Source: Algorimicrobium hallyeonense (GTDB taxonomy: Bacteria; Bacteroidota; Bacteroidia; Flavobacteriales; Flavobacteriaceae). From it: DNA of 64,000 bases. The DNA is taken from assembly GCF_042657385.1 (NCBI RefSeq), contig NZ_JBHSLA010000005.1:124001-188000 (forward strand), written 5' to 3'. The notes beneath the pieces were generated by a model that searched no databases, was not told the DNA's origin, and worked only from the letters and a program-made list of their open reading frames with translations. The translations under genes and the position numbers were made by a program. Position 1 is the first letter of the stretch. Every line of letters begins with the position of its first letter. Positions 17,544 to 25,916 of this stretch are shown piece after piece.

Positions 17544-17641
17544 TATCTTTGTATAGATCTTTAGTACAGGCGTCCAATTTCACTTTGGATTGCAGAGTTA
17601 GTTAGTTTAAAAATCGGTTTGAAAACAAATCGATTTTTTTT
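17544..17641 (+). ncRNA. Candidate small RNA or leader with its own promoter and terminator
   Basis: A perfect -7 box TATCTTTG (17544-17551) is followed about 60 bases later by a strong terminator: AAATCGGTTT (17611-17620) with AAATCGATTT (17627-17636), loop GAAAAC, then a T run. A second hairpin, TCCAA (17573-17577 region) with TTGGA (17585-17589), lies between. The predicted transcript is about 80 bases with no start codon of note. It ends 73 bases before the first small Lacal_2735-like gene, so it may be a leader of that gene or independent. Confidence 0.42.
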
Positions 17642-17713
17642 ATTAACAATTTTTAATTTTAATTTGCTCTCTATCAATATTTTAAATATATTTAATATTC
17701 AATATGGCAAAAA

Positions 17714-17917
17714 ATGGAAAATCTCTCAAAACTCAAGCAGTCCCAAATAAAACTGCAATCACGCTATAAAATACTCGTGGAACAAGCTTATAATTTAAGG
17801 CAAACAGATTCTGCACAAAGCGATATTTCAGAATTTAAAGCCATTAAGCTTTTAAATAAATTAAATCGTTTAAAGTATTTAAATAGAGAGACTTCACAAC
17901 GAACTATTTCGTCTTAA
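17714..17917 (+). CDS. Lacal_2735-like small protein A
   Basis: 67 residues, highly charged and helical, with no signal peptide. The core KLQSRYKILVEQAYNLRQTD followed by SAQSDISEFKAIKLLNKL resembles the Lacal_2735 family of very small flavobacterial proteins of unknown role. The next gene has a related core (LENTYKNFIEEAYNVSMTD then SLSD), so the two are tandem paralogues. A possible small RNA with its own terminator lies in front. The family name is from memory of its usual pattern. Confidence 0.68.
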   Translation: MENLSKLKQSQIKLQSRYKILVEQAYNLRQTDSAQSDISEFKAIKLLNKLNRLKYLNRETSQRTISS

Positions 17918-17992
17918 TTTTAGATTAACTTTAACTTTTACCAACATCTGTTGTCAAGGCTTCACTCGTATATCTTTTTAAAACAAGTAATT

Positions 17993-18205
17993 ATGAGTGC
18001 ACAATTCTGTAAAATAGGAAAAGTAAAAGTCGATTTAAAACAAATATTAGGTTTAAAAGAACTAGAGAATACATATAAAAATTTTATTGAAGAAGCTTAC
18101 AATGTGAGTATGACAGATACAAGTTTAAGCGATATGTTATATTTTGAAGCTCGAAAAATAAAGCAGATTATTCTGAAGTCAAAACAGTGCAATGCCACGT
18201 TTTAA
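17993..18205 (+). CDS. Lacal_2735-like small protein B
   Basis: 70 residues from ATG 17993; an in-frame TTG at 17951 would add 14 unlikely residues. The core LKELENTYKNFIEEAYN with MTDTSLSDMLYFEARKIKQI matches the preceding small protein in the positions Tyr-Lys, Glu-x-Ala-Tyr-Asn, Thr-Asp and Ser-Asp. It ends with SKQCNATF. Its last 38 bases overlap the convergent BtuF-like gene on the minus strand. Function unknown. Confidence 0.65.
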   Translation: MSAQFCKIGKVKVDLKQILGLKELENTYKNFIEEAYNVSMTDTSLSDMLYFEARKIKQIILKSKQCNATF

Positions 18206-18965
18206 AGTAATCAAAAGCTAATACCAATCGGCTGCCATACCATGAAAACATTTCGCCATCTACTAAATGGATTTTGGCGTTTGGAAACTGTGTTTGAATG
18301 AGGCTTTTATGTTCATTTTTAAATGGATAGGGCTCACTGGATAATAATACCAGCTCTATAGTTGGATATACTTTTTCCATAGCAATTTCAGGATAACGCG
18401 ACGCCTTTTGAAAGGTGTTTTTGAAATTATTTAGCGAAAGCATATAGTTAACAAAGGTGTCATTTGCGGCAACCATCCAAGGATCTTTCCAAATAAAATA
18501 AGCTACTTCCTTAACAGGTTGCGATTTTATAAAGTTTTCAAAATCTGTTTTAACGGTTGTAATTTTTGAAATTAGGTTTTTGGCTTGAGGTAAACATTGA
18601 AAAATAGTACCATACATTTCAATTAGCTCCAAACAATCTTCAACCGTATTAACATCGCTAATGTGGACTGTTGCAATAGCTTCCAACTCACGAATCATTT
18701 CCAGCGTATTTTCTTCTTTATTACACAGAATAATATCCGGATTTAAATCTCTAATTTTATCATAATGCACTTGCTTGGTTCCACCAACTACTGCCACCTT
18801 TGTTGTGATATGCTGCGGATGCACGCAAAATTTGGTAATACCAACCAGTGATGACTCCAAACCTAAATCGCAAATTAGTTCGGTAATACTCGGCACAAGA
18901 CACATTATACGTTTTGGCCTGTTGTTTAAAGTAATAGGTCTTTGTAGTTGATCTTTAATCTGCAT
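18168..18965 (-). CDS. Helical-backbone metal receptor (BtuF/FhuD-like) without signal peptide
   Basis: 265 residues. The fold of periplasmic cobalamin or siderophore-binding proteins is seen in RIMCLVPSITELICDLGLES, LVGITKFCVHPQ, then DLNPDIILCNKEEN and the family motif LLSSEPYPFKNEH near the end. No signal peptide or lipobox is present: the protein starts MQIKDQLQRPITLNNRP, in the first strand of the domain. It is thus probably cytoplasmic, or needs another route. It overlaps the start region of pyrF by 11 bases, suggesting translational coupling. No ABC permease or ATPase of the B12 type is adjacent. Confidence 0.8.
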   Translation of the reverse strand: MQIKDQLQRPITLNNRPKRIMCLVPSITELICDLGLESSLVGITKFCVHPQHITTKVAVVGGTKQVHYDKIRDLNPDIILCNKEENTLEMIRELEAIATVHISDVNTVEDCLELIEMYGTIFQCLPQAKNLISKITTVKTDFENFIKSQPVKEVAYFIWKDPWMVAANDTFVNYMLSLNNFKNTFQKASRYPEIAMEKVYPTIELVLLSSEPYPFKNEHKSLIQTQFPNAKIHLVDGEMFSWYGSRLVLAFDYFKTWHCTVLTSE

Positions 18966-19776
18966 GGTTTAAAATACTTGCCATTTCCTGTTGCATCTCC
19001 TGTGCTTTTTGGGCAGCAGCTTCGGCAAAATCGGCTTGATTGGATGCATAAATAATGCCACGAGATGAATTAATGAGCAAGCCCACATTATCAGCCATAC
19101 CATATTTACAAACATCCTGTAAATTGCCACCTTGCGCGCCAACACCAGGAACGAGCAAAAAGCTGTTTGGAATAATTTTCCGAATTTCCGAAAAATATTC
19201 TGCTTTAGTCGCACCAACAACATACATGAGGTTTTCAGAATTCTCCCATGTTTTAGAGGTTTCTAAAACCTGTTTGTACAACTCTTTATCATCAATCTGT
19301 TTCGTTTGAAAATCGAAAGCACCTTGATTAGAGGTTAGAGCTAATAATATGGTGTGTTTGTTTTTGAAAGCCAAAAACGGTTCCACTGAATCTTTACCCA
19401 TGTAAGGTGCCACGGTAACACTATCAAAGGCTAAATCCTCTAAAAAAGCTTTGGCATACATGCTACTTGTATTTCCTATATCGCCACGTTTTGCATCTGC
19501 AATGGTAAAAATATCCGGATGCTTTTCGTTTAAATAATGTATTGTTTTTTCAAGTGCTTGCCAACCTTTTAAACCATAAGCTTCATAAAATGCTGTATTG
19601 GGCTTGTAGGCTACGCATACATGATGTGTGGCATCAATAATAGCTTTATTGAACGCAAAAATAGGATCTTCTTCCTCCAGTAAATGGTGTGGTATTTTAT
19701 TTAAATCGACATCCAATCCAATACATAAAAAGGATTGTTTTTTTTGGATTTGTTCCGTTAGTTGTTGTGTTGTCAT
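18955..19776 (-). CDS. pyrF: Orotidine-5'-phosphate decarboxylase, long form
   Basis: 273 residues. It catalyses the last step of UMP synthesis, decarboxylation of OMP, in the cytoplasm. FLCIGLDVDLNKIP begins the barrel, and the catalytic Asp-Lys-Asp region is FTIADAKRGDIGNTSSMYAK. VAPYMGKDSVEPF and LLVPGVGAQGG support the type 2 family of about 270-280 residues found in Bacteroidota, Actinobacteria and others. The gene starts 10 bases after the prfA terminator, and its 3' end overlaps the BtuF-like gene by 11 bases. Confidence 0.93.
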   Translation of the reverse strand: MTTQQLTEQIQKKQSFLCIGLDVDLNKIPHHLLEEEDPIFAFNKAIIDATHHVCVAYKPNTAFYEAYGLKGWQALEKTIHYLNEKHPDIFTIADAKRGDIGNTSSMYAKAFLEDLAFDSVTVAPYMGKDSVEPFLAFKNKHTILLALTSNQGAFDFQTKQIDDKELYKQVLETSKTWENSENLMYVVGATKAEYFSEIRKIIPNSFLLVPGVGAQGGNLQDVCKYGMADNVGLLINSSRGIIYASNQADFAEAAAQKAQEMQQEMASILNHAD

Positions 19777-19781
19777 GTTAT

Positions 19782-19808
19782 AAAAAAAGCCTCAAAAATA
19801 GAGGCTTT
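19782..19808 (-). terminator. Terminator after prfA
   Basis: AAAGCCTC (19786-19793) pairs with GAGGCTTT (19801-19808). On the minus strand seven T follow. It lies just past the prfA stop and just before the pyrF start, so it separates the two. Confidence 0.85.
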
Positions 19809-19812
19809 AAAA

Positions 19813-20889
19813 TTAAATATGTTCATCACTAGCCTTCAACTTCTCGGTGTTGTCCGCCAGCATTAATTCGTCTATAATTCTTTGAATATCACCATTTACT
19901 ATATTCGATAAATCGTAAAGCGTTAATCCAATTCTATGATCGGTTACACGACCTTGTGAATAATTGTACGTTCTAATTTTCGCACTTCTATCACCAGATG
20001 TTACCATCGTGCCTCGCAAGGCAGAATCTTCTTCCATTTTCTTGGCTAATTCCATATCATATAAACGGGAACGCAATACTTTAAAAGCTTTTTCCTTGTT
20101 TTTATGTTGGGATTTCTGATCTTGACATTGGGCTACCAATCCGGTAGGAATATGCGTTAAACGTACGGCTGAATAGGTTGTATTTACCGACTGACCACCA
20201 GGACCTGACGAACAGAAAAAATCGACTCGAACATCCTTCGGATTAATTTCTACATCAAATTCTTCAGCTTCCGGAAATACCATAACCGTTGCTGCACTGG
20301 TATGCACACGACCTTGGGTTTCTGTTTGCGGAACACGCTGTACACGGTGAACACCTGCTTCAAATTTAAGCGTTCCGTATACATCATCACCCGTAACTTC
20401 AAACTGAATTTCTTTAAATCCACCATTAGTACCTTCACTATAATCTACCGTGTCTACCTTCCATCCTTTACTCTCGCAGTATTTGGAATACATACGGAAT
20501 AAATCACCCGCAAAAATACTCGCTTCATCACCACCAGTTCCGGCACGTAGTTCTACCACTGCATTTTTAGAATCTTGGGGATCCTTCGGAATCAACATAA
20601 ATTTAATTTCATCCTCTAATTTCGGAATCCCTTCTTTAGCTTCTTCATATTGCATTTTAGCCATTTCTACCATTTCTGGATCGCTACCATCATCTAGAAT
20701 TTCTTCGGCTTCTTTTAGGTTGTTGGTAAGCTCCAAATAGACCTCACGCTTATCCATTAACAACCTTAAATCCTTGTACTCTTTATTTAAAGCCACATAG
20801 CGTTTCTGATCTGTAATAATATCCGGTTGAATGATTAAATCACTCACCTCATCAAAACGCTGCTTTATAATCTGTAATTTGTCTAACAT
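19813..20889 (-). CDS. prfA: Peptide chain release factor 1
   Basis: 358 residues from ATG 20889; an in-frame TTG at 20913 is less likely. RF1 reads UAA and UAG stop codons on the ribosome and releases the peptide. The universal GGQ motif is in SSGPGGQSVNTTYSAVRL. The codon-recognition PxT motif reads PQT in RVPQTETQGRVHTSAATV, the RF1 form as opposed to SPF of RF2. ELRAGTGGDEASIFAGDL also belongs to the family. Length is normal. Confidence 0.95.
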   Translation of the reverse strand: MLDKLQIIKQRFDEVSDLIIQPDIITDQKRYVALNKEYKDLRLLMDKREVYLELTNNLKEAEEILDDGSDPEMVEMAKMQYEEAKEGIPKLEDEIKFMLIPKDPQDSKNAVVELRAGTGGDEASIFAGDLFRMYSKYCESKGWKVDTVDYSEGTNGGFKEIQFEVTGDDVYGTLKFEAGVHRVQRVPQTETQGRVHTSAATVMVFPEAEEFDVEINPKDVRVDFFCSSGPGGQSVNTTYSAVRLTHIPTGLVAQCQDQKSQHKNKEKAFKVLRSRLYDMELAKKMEEDSALRGTMVTSGDRSAKIRTYNYSQGRVTDHRIGLTLYDLSNIVNGDIQRIIDELMLADNTEKLKASDEHI

Positions 20890-20950
20890 CTTCTTCCTTG
20901 AATTGTACCCCAAAAATACGATAATTTATGAATTGATATATTTTTTATGA

Positions 20951-21283
20951 ATGACTTTAAAAATAATTAATCTATTTTTCCGTTTTTATTTCATGATACA
21001 ACGTTTCGGAGCCATATTATTATTTTACAAACCTTACCTAATTTGGTCATTTGCGGCAACTATTTTATTAATTTCTCTTGGTTCTGAATATGCTGTTATT
21101 TGCCTAGCAAAACTATTTTTAACCGGATTTTTATGGTATTTCCTTTCCGAAACAACCGCCAAACGCAAACTCATTTTTTATAAGAACTTGGGGATATCAT
21201 CCTTCAAACTCTTCGGTATTATTTATATTATTGATATCTTTATAACCAGCCTATTTTATAAGTTGATTGGCGTTTTTATATGA
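20951..21283 (+). CDS. Small membrane protein paired with an ABC ATPase
   Basis: 110 residues if ATG 20951 is used, or 96 from ATG 20993 (MIQRFGAILLFYKPYLIWSF), which may be the true start. About three hydrophobic segments (LIWSFAATILLISLGS, CLAKLFLTGFLWYFL, LFGIIYIIDIFITSLFY). The stop codon overlaps the start of the next gene (ATGA at 21280-21283), so the two are translationally coupled. No family is recognised. It is far smaller than ABC permeases, which usually have five or more segments per half. Confidence 0.68.
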   Translation: MTLKIINLFFRFYFMIQRFGAILLFYKPYLIWSFAATILLISLGSEYAVICLAKLFLTGFLWYFLSETTAKRKLIFYKNLGISSFKLFGIIYIIDIFITSLFYKLIGVFI

Positions 21284-21942
21284 TTTTAGAATTAGATAAT
21301 GTTGAGCTGTATTTTAAAGAAAAACGCATTCTTAATGGCATTTATCTAAAAGCCCAAACGGGTGAAGTTACCGGGATATTGGGTAGTAATGGCTGCGGAA
21401 AAAGTTGTATTCTGAATATTATTTTTGGCACCTTAAAACCAAAGTATAAACTAATCCGATTGGATAGTAAACCCATATTAAAACCTTTGTACAGAACCGA
21501 ACGCGTTCATTTTCTACCACAACTTCCAATTGCGCCCAACAACTTAAAACTGCAAACAGCTTTCAAATTATTTCAAGTGAATTGGAACGAATTCATTGCG
21601 CTTTTTGAATCCTTTTCCATCTATAAAAACTATAAATTTCATCAGCTTTCAGGTGGCGAACGTCGTGTTGTGGAAACATACATGCTATTAAAAAGCCCGA
21701 CAGACATTGTGCTTTTAGATGAACCATTTTCTCATGTAGTACCTTTGTATATTGAAAAAATAAAAGAGCTTATTGCTGAAGAAAAACAGCGAAAAATTAT
21801 CATTATAACCGATCATTTATATCGTGATATTATTGAAACTAGCGATAATTTATATTTGATAAAAGATGGCCATTCTAAATTAATAACGGATTTAAAATTG
21901 TTAGAAGATTATAAATATATTAGTCAGGATATGTTGAGATAA
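21280..21942 (+). CDS. ABC transporter ATP-binding protein
   Basis: 220 residues, a complete ABC ATPase: Walker A GSNGCGKSCIL, Q-loop region near LPQLPIAPNN, signature HQLSGGERRVVETY, Walker B IVLLDEPFSHV and an H-loop in IIITDHLYRD. It most resembles single-domain export ATPases. The start overlaps the stop of a small membrane protein gene by four bases, and no ordinary permease gene is nearby, so the partner is either that small protein or encoded elsewhere. The Glu after Walker B is present, so hydrolysis should be intact. The substrate is unknown. Confidence 0.85.
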   Translation: MILELDNVELYFKEKRILNGIYLKAQTGEVTGILGSNGCGKSCILNIIFGTLKPKYKLIRLDSKPILKPLYRTERVHFLPQLPIAPNNLKLQTAFKLFQVNWNEFIALFESFSIYKNYKFHQLSGGERRVVETYMLLKSPTDIVLLDEPFSHVVPLYIEKIKELIAEEKQRKIIIITDHLYRDIIETSDNLYLIKDGHSKLITDLKLLEDYKYISQDMLR

Positions 21943-22124
21943 ATGGCGTTGTTGCCACTAATTTTGTATTGGAAGTACTATGAAATTCACGCCAACCAAT
22001 TGCGATTCTTGAATGCGTAAAAAAACATTAAAGAACCTTCCAAAACACCAAATACCATTATTCTGAATTTGTTTCAGAATTACATCTTTAAGGTTTAGAA
22101 TAGCAGCAAATACTGATTATAATT
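21943..22124. other. Non-coding spacer with no recognised content
   Basis: About 180 bases between the ABC ATPase stop and a bidirectional terminator. Reading frames are closed on both strands, and no hairpin, promoter box or repeat was recognised. Confidence 0.5.
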
Positions 22125-22161
22125 AAAAAAACGCTATCTCATTAGAAATAGCGTTTTTTTT
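22125..22161. terminator. Bidirectional terminator between ABC unit and nrdJ
   Basis: ACGCTAT (22131-22137) pairs with ATAGCGT (22148-22154), with A and T runs on either side. It is 30 bases past the nrdJ stop on minus and also faces the plus-strand ABC unit. Confidence 0.85.
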
Positions 22162-22183
22162 ACAATTAACACATTTTTTTGTT

Positions 22184-24742
22184 TTAACCACATTTTGAAG
22201 AGCCACAATCCTTACAGGTGAGGCAACCTTCTTGGTAAATTAAATTTTCCGATTCGCAATTAGTACATCTATGACCTTTAGCTTTCGTTCCATCGGCAAC
22301 ATAACGTTTCAATGCACGACCTACACCATTTTTCCACGTGTTGATAGATTCACTATCTAATTGTAAACTATTAATTAACTCTACAATATTATCAATTGGC
22401 ATTCCATGACGTAACGTACTAGAAATTAGCTTCGCATAGTTCCAGTATTCTGGATTAAATTTATGCGATAAGCCTTCAATGGTTGTTTTATATCCGCGTT
22501 TGTTTTCATACTGAAAATCGTACCGTGAGGTTCCGTCTTCGTTTCGGCTTTTCATGATTACGCCTTTTTCAGCCCAACGTGGAATTAAAATACCGTCTTC
22601 ATCATCTGCTAAACCTGTGAAAATTTCGTAGGGTTTCCCATCTATTAAACCAATAAATGCAATCCATTTTTCTTTTTTATTCTGAAAACGCACCACATCA
22701 GCATCTAACACTTCTGGGCGTTTAACAGGGAAATTTGTTAAGGTTTCTGCTTGACTTTCTTCCTTTTTCTCATCGTTTGAAATAAGTACTCCGGAACGCG
22801 ATCCGTCACGATAAACGGTTACACCTTTACAACCTACTTCCCAAGCTTTTAAATACAAATCGCCTACTAATTCTTCACTTACATCGTTCGGTAAGTTGAT
22901 AGTAACAGAAATAGAATGATCTACCCATTTTTGTACCGCACCTTGCATGGTTACTTTACTTAACCAATCCACATCGTTAGACGTTGCCTTATAATATGGT
23001 GATTTCTTAATAAGATCATCTAACTCTTCTTGTGTGAAGTTTTGCGAAGAATCAATCCCATTTACGTCCATCCATTGCTTAAAACGGTGGTGAAACACCA
23101 CATATTCTTCCCAAGAATCGCCAACCTCATCAACGAAATCAATGCGTACATGTTTATCATTTGGGTTTACTTTTCGTCTACGCTTGTAAACAGGCATGAA
23201 AACAGGTTCTATACCTGATGATGTTTGTGTCATTAAACTCGTTGTCCCTGTAGGTGCAATAGTTAATAGGGCTATATTACGACGCCCATACTCCAACATA
23301 TCAAAATACAGTTTTTCATCTGCTTCTTTTAATCTAAGTATAAACGGATTATTCTTTTCGCGTTCTGAATCGAAAATAGCAAAAGCGCCACGTTCTTTCG
23401 CTGCCATAACGGATGCTCGATAGGTTTCAATAGCTAATGTTTTATGAACTTCCACTGAAAATGCATTTCCAGCTTCACTACCATATTGAATACCTAAAGC
23501 TGCTAACATATCGCCTTCGGCTGTGATACCAATACCTGTTCTTCTTCCTTCTTCTGCTTTTTTCTGAATGTTAACCCATAAATTACGCTCTGTTGCTTTA
23601 ATTTCAGCTTGTTCTGGATCGGCGTCAATTTTTGCCAATATTGCATCAATTTTTTCTAACTCTAAATCGATAACGTCATCCATGATTCGCTGTGCCACAA
23701 CCACGTGTTTTTTAAACAATTCGAAGTTAAAAGATGCTTGTTTTGAAAATGGATTATCAACATAAGATAATAAGTTGATAGCTAGCAAACGACATGAATC
23801 GTAAGGACATAATGGGATTTCGCCACATGGATTTGTAGACACAGTTTTATACCCTAAATCGGCATAACAATCTGGAACGGATTCATTTATAATAGTATCC
23901 CAAAACAAAATTCCTGGTTCAGCTGATTTCCATGCATTATGCACAATTTTTTTCCAAATTCCGTTGGCATCAATAGTTTTAGAAACTTTTGGGTTTTTAC
24001 TAAATATAGGATAGGTCTGTGTATACTCACCATTATTTTTAACGGCATTCATAAACGCATCATCAATACGAACAGATACATTGGCACCCGTTACTTTTCC
24101 TTGCTCTAATTTAGCATCGATAAAATCTTCTGAATCTGGATGATTTATGGAAACCGATAACATTAAAGCACCACGACGACCATCCTGTGCAACCTCACGT
24201 GTGGAGTTAGAATAACGCTCCATAAACGGCACAATGCCTGTAGATGTTAAGGCTGAATTTTTAACTGGAGATCCCTTTGGACGAATATGCGATAAATCGT
24301 GACCAACACCACCACGACGTTTCATTAATTGTACTTGTTCCTGATCTATTTTCATGATTCCTCCATAAGAATCTGAATCGCCATCATTACCAATTACAAA
24401 ACAATTAGACAAGGAACCCGTTTGGTATGGATTTCCAATTCCAGCCATTGGACTTCCTTGAGGCACGATGTATTTAAAGTCTTTAATTAAATCGAAAATC
24501 TCTTGTTCAGACATAGGATTTGGATAACGGACTTCTACTCGAGCAATTTCTTTAGCGATACGTTTATGCATATCGTTAGGTGTTAATTCATAAATATTGC
24601 CTTGAGAATCTTTTAAAGCATATTTATTAATCCAAACACGTGCAGCAAGATCATCTCCATTGAAGTATTTAACGGATGCCTCAAAGGCTTCGTCTTGCGT
24701 ATATGTTTTTGGTTTTGTAAGGGTTTTGGTTTGTGTTGGCAT
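22184..24742 (-). CDS. nrdJ: Class II (B12-dependent) ribonucleotide reductase
   Basis: 852 residues. It reduces ribonucleotides to deoxyribonucleotides using adenosylcobalamin to make the thiyl radical, with no oxygen need and no small subunit. The active-site region NPCGEIPLCPYDSCRLLAIN carries the conserved Asn-Pro-Cys-Gly-Glu. TAEGDMLAALGI and APTGTTSLMTQTSSGIEP are also family motifs. The C-terminus is a Cys-rich ribbon (CTNCESENL, CLTCKDCGSSKC) that passes electrons to the active site. Length fits the NrdJ group. There is no cobalamin riboswitch visible in the 175 bases upstream. Confidence 0.93.
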   Translation of the reverse strand: MPTQTKTLTKPKTYTQDEAFEASVKYFNGDDLAARVWINKYALKDSQGNIYELTPNDMHKRIAKEIARVEVRYPNPMSEQEIFDLIKDFKYIVPQGSPMAGIGNPYQTGSLSNCFVIGNDGDSDSYGGIMKIDQEQVQLMKRRGGVGHDLSHIRPKGSPVKNSALTSTGIVPFMERYSNSTREVAQDGRRGALMLSVSINHPDSEDFIDAKLEQGKVTGANVSVRIDDAFMNAVKNNGEYTQTYPIFSKNPKVSKTIDANGIWKKIVHNAWKSAEPGILFWDTIINESVPDCYADLGYKTVSTNPCGEIPLCPYDSCRLLAINLLSYVDNPFSKQASFNFELFKKHVVVAQRIMDDVIDLELEKIDAILAKIDADPEQAEIKATERNLWVNIQKKAEEGRRTGIGITAEGDMLAALGIQYGSEAGNAFSVEVHKTLAIETYRASVMAAKERGAFAIFDSEREKNNPFILRLKEADEKLYFDMLEYGRRNIALLTIAPTGTTSLMTQTSSGIEPVFMPVYKRRRKVNPNDKHVRIDFVDEVGDSWEEYVVFHHRFKQWMDVNGIDSSQNFTQEELDDLIKKSPYYKATSNDVDWLSKVTMQGAVQKWVDHSISVTINLPNDVSEELVGDLYLKAWEVGCKGVTVYRDGSRSGVLISNDEKKEESQAETLTNFPVKRPEVLDADVVRFQNKKEKWIAFIGLIDGKPYEIFTGLADDEDGILIPRWAEKGVIMKSRNEDGTSRYDFQYENKRGYKTTIEGLSHKFNPEYWNYAKLISSTLRHGMPIDNIVELINSLQLDSESINTWKNGVGRALKRYVADGTKAKGHRCTNCESENLIYQEGCLTCKDCGSSKCG

Positions 24743-24917
24743 GGATTATATTTATTTAAAATTTTATTGCTTTTTACGAACTGTAAATAACGGAAAAATT
24801 TTAAACTTAATCCATGATAAAAATCATGAAGTTTCCAAGAAAAATATATAACAAACTGACTGTCAGCAAACTAATTACTTATCAACATAAAAAAGTTAAC
24901 AAATAATTATTTTTTTT

Positions 24918-25886
24918 CTAAAACTCATAAACAACACCAACACCTAGCAATTGCTTCCATTGAATACGTGCACCTAACGGAACAAACTCCGTTTCATCAG
25001 TTTCCACATTTACAATTTCCTCCTGAATTTTAACATCGTTATCATATTTTAAATGTGAACCTAAAGTTGCGCGAACAAAATTATTCACCTTAAAATCTAA
25101 AACAATTTCCCAATCAATATCCACATTTCCAAAATCGTTGATATAATCGGTGTAGAAACTCATGAGGTTATGAATGGATATGTTTTCAAATAGCGTTGTT
25201 TCATAAGCACTCGTTAACAAAACACCTAATTCCTTTCTCACACGTTCTCCGGACCGAATCAGGTTTCCGTTTGAGTCATATTCGGCAGGCCGAACACCAA
25301 ATGATCCTGCGTCTGACAATGCTGAATCCAAAACAAATGTCGTTTTCAGGGTTAAGGGTGAAAAATACAGAGAAAATTTATCAATATTCTTTCCGTACTC
25401 TGCACCACCACCAAGGAATAAATATCCAGGCGCCATAAATTTTGAAATCTCATTGGAGGTATTTGGATAACTATACCCGTTGGCAAACTGCGTTTTAAAA
25501 CTAAATCGTGCCGAATAATACCAATTAGTTAACTTATTTTTCCGAAAGCCTAAACTGGAACTAATTTCTAATAAATCGTCAGTTTTTCTAAACTCTTGCT
25601 CCTCTTGCTTATTTAGTCCGTATCGTGCAAGTAAATTACTGTCCCAAATAAAATTTCGGTACTGGTAACGCAACATACTTTTAAGTCCTATTAGTGCTGA
25701 AATAGAGTTACTACCTCCAGAATTCCAATTAACAAATGCCACTTCATTAATATCTAACCCAGCCGTATTGGTATTTGTCCAAACGGGAATATTAGGGTTA
25801 GTAGCGGGTTTAAAATATAAAGAATCTGGTTGCGCACTTACAAATTGAACGAGAAGAATAAAAATTACAAAAACACTCTTATGCAT
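24918..25886 (-). CDS. DUF3078 outer-membrane protein
   Basis: 322 residues with a signal peptide (MHKSVFVIFILLVQFVSAQ). The mature protein has the DUF3078 start WTNTNTAGLDINEVAFVNWN with GGSNSISALIGL, followed by alternating strands and a C-terminal strand ending LGVGVVYEF, as in outer-membrane barrels. The family is common in Bacteroidota with no assigned role. It ends downstream of purM with a 30-base gap, so the two are probably co-transcribed. Confidence 0.85.
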   Translation of the reverse strand: MHKSVFVIFILLVQFVSAQPDSLYFKPATNPNIPVWTNTNTAGLDINEVAFVNWNSGGSNSISALIGLKSMLRYQYRNFIWDSNLLARYGLNKQEEQEFRKTDDLLEISSSLGFRKNKLTNWYYSARFSFKTQFANGYSYPNTSNEISKFMAPGYLFLGGGAEYGKNIDKFSLYFSPLTLKTTFVLDSALSDAGSFGVRPAEYDSNGNLIRSGERVRKELGVLLTSAYETTLFENISIHNLMSFYTDYINDFGNVDIDWEIVLDFKVNNFVRATLGSHLKYDNDVKIQEEIVNVETDETEFVPLGARIQWKQLLGVGVVYEF

Positions 25887-25916
25887 TGAACTACTTTTTT
25901 TTGGGAGATTTAAAAC

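Noticed and set aside
24743..24917. Cobalamin riboswitch before nrdJ
   Set aside because: The spacer is AT-rich, lacks any GC-rich conserved B12-box-like sequence and is too short for the full element.
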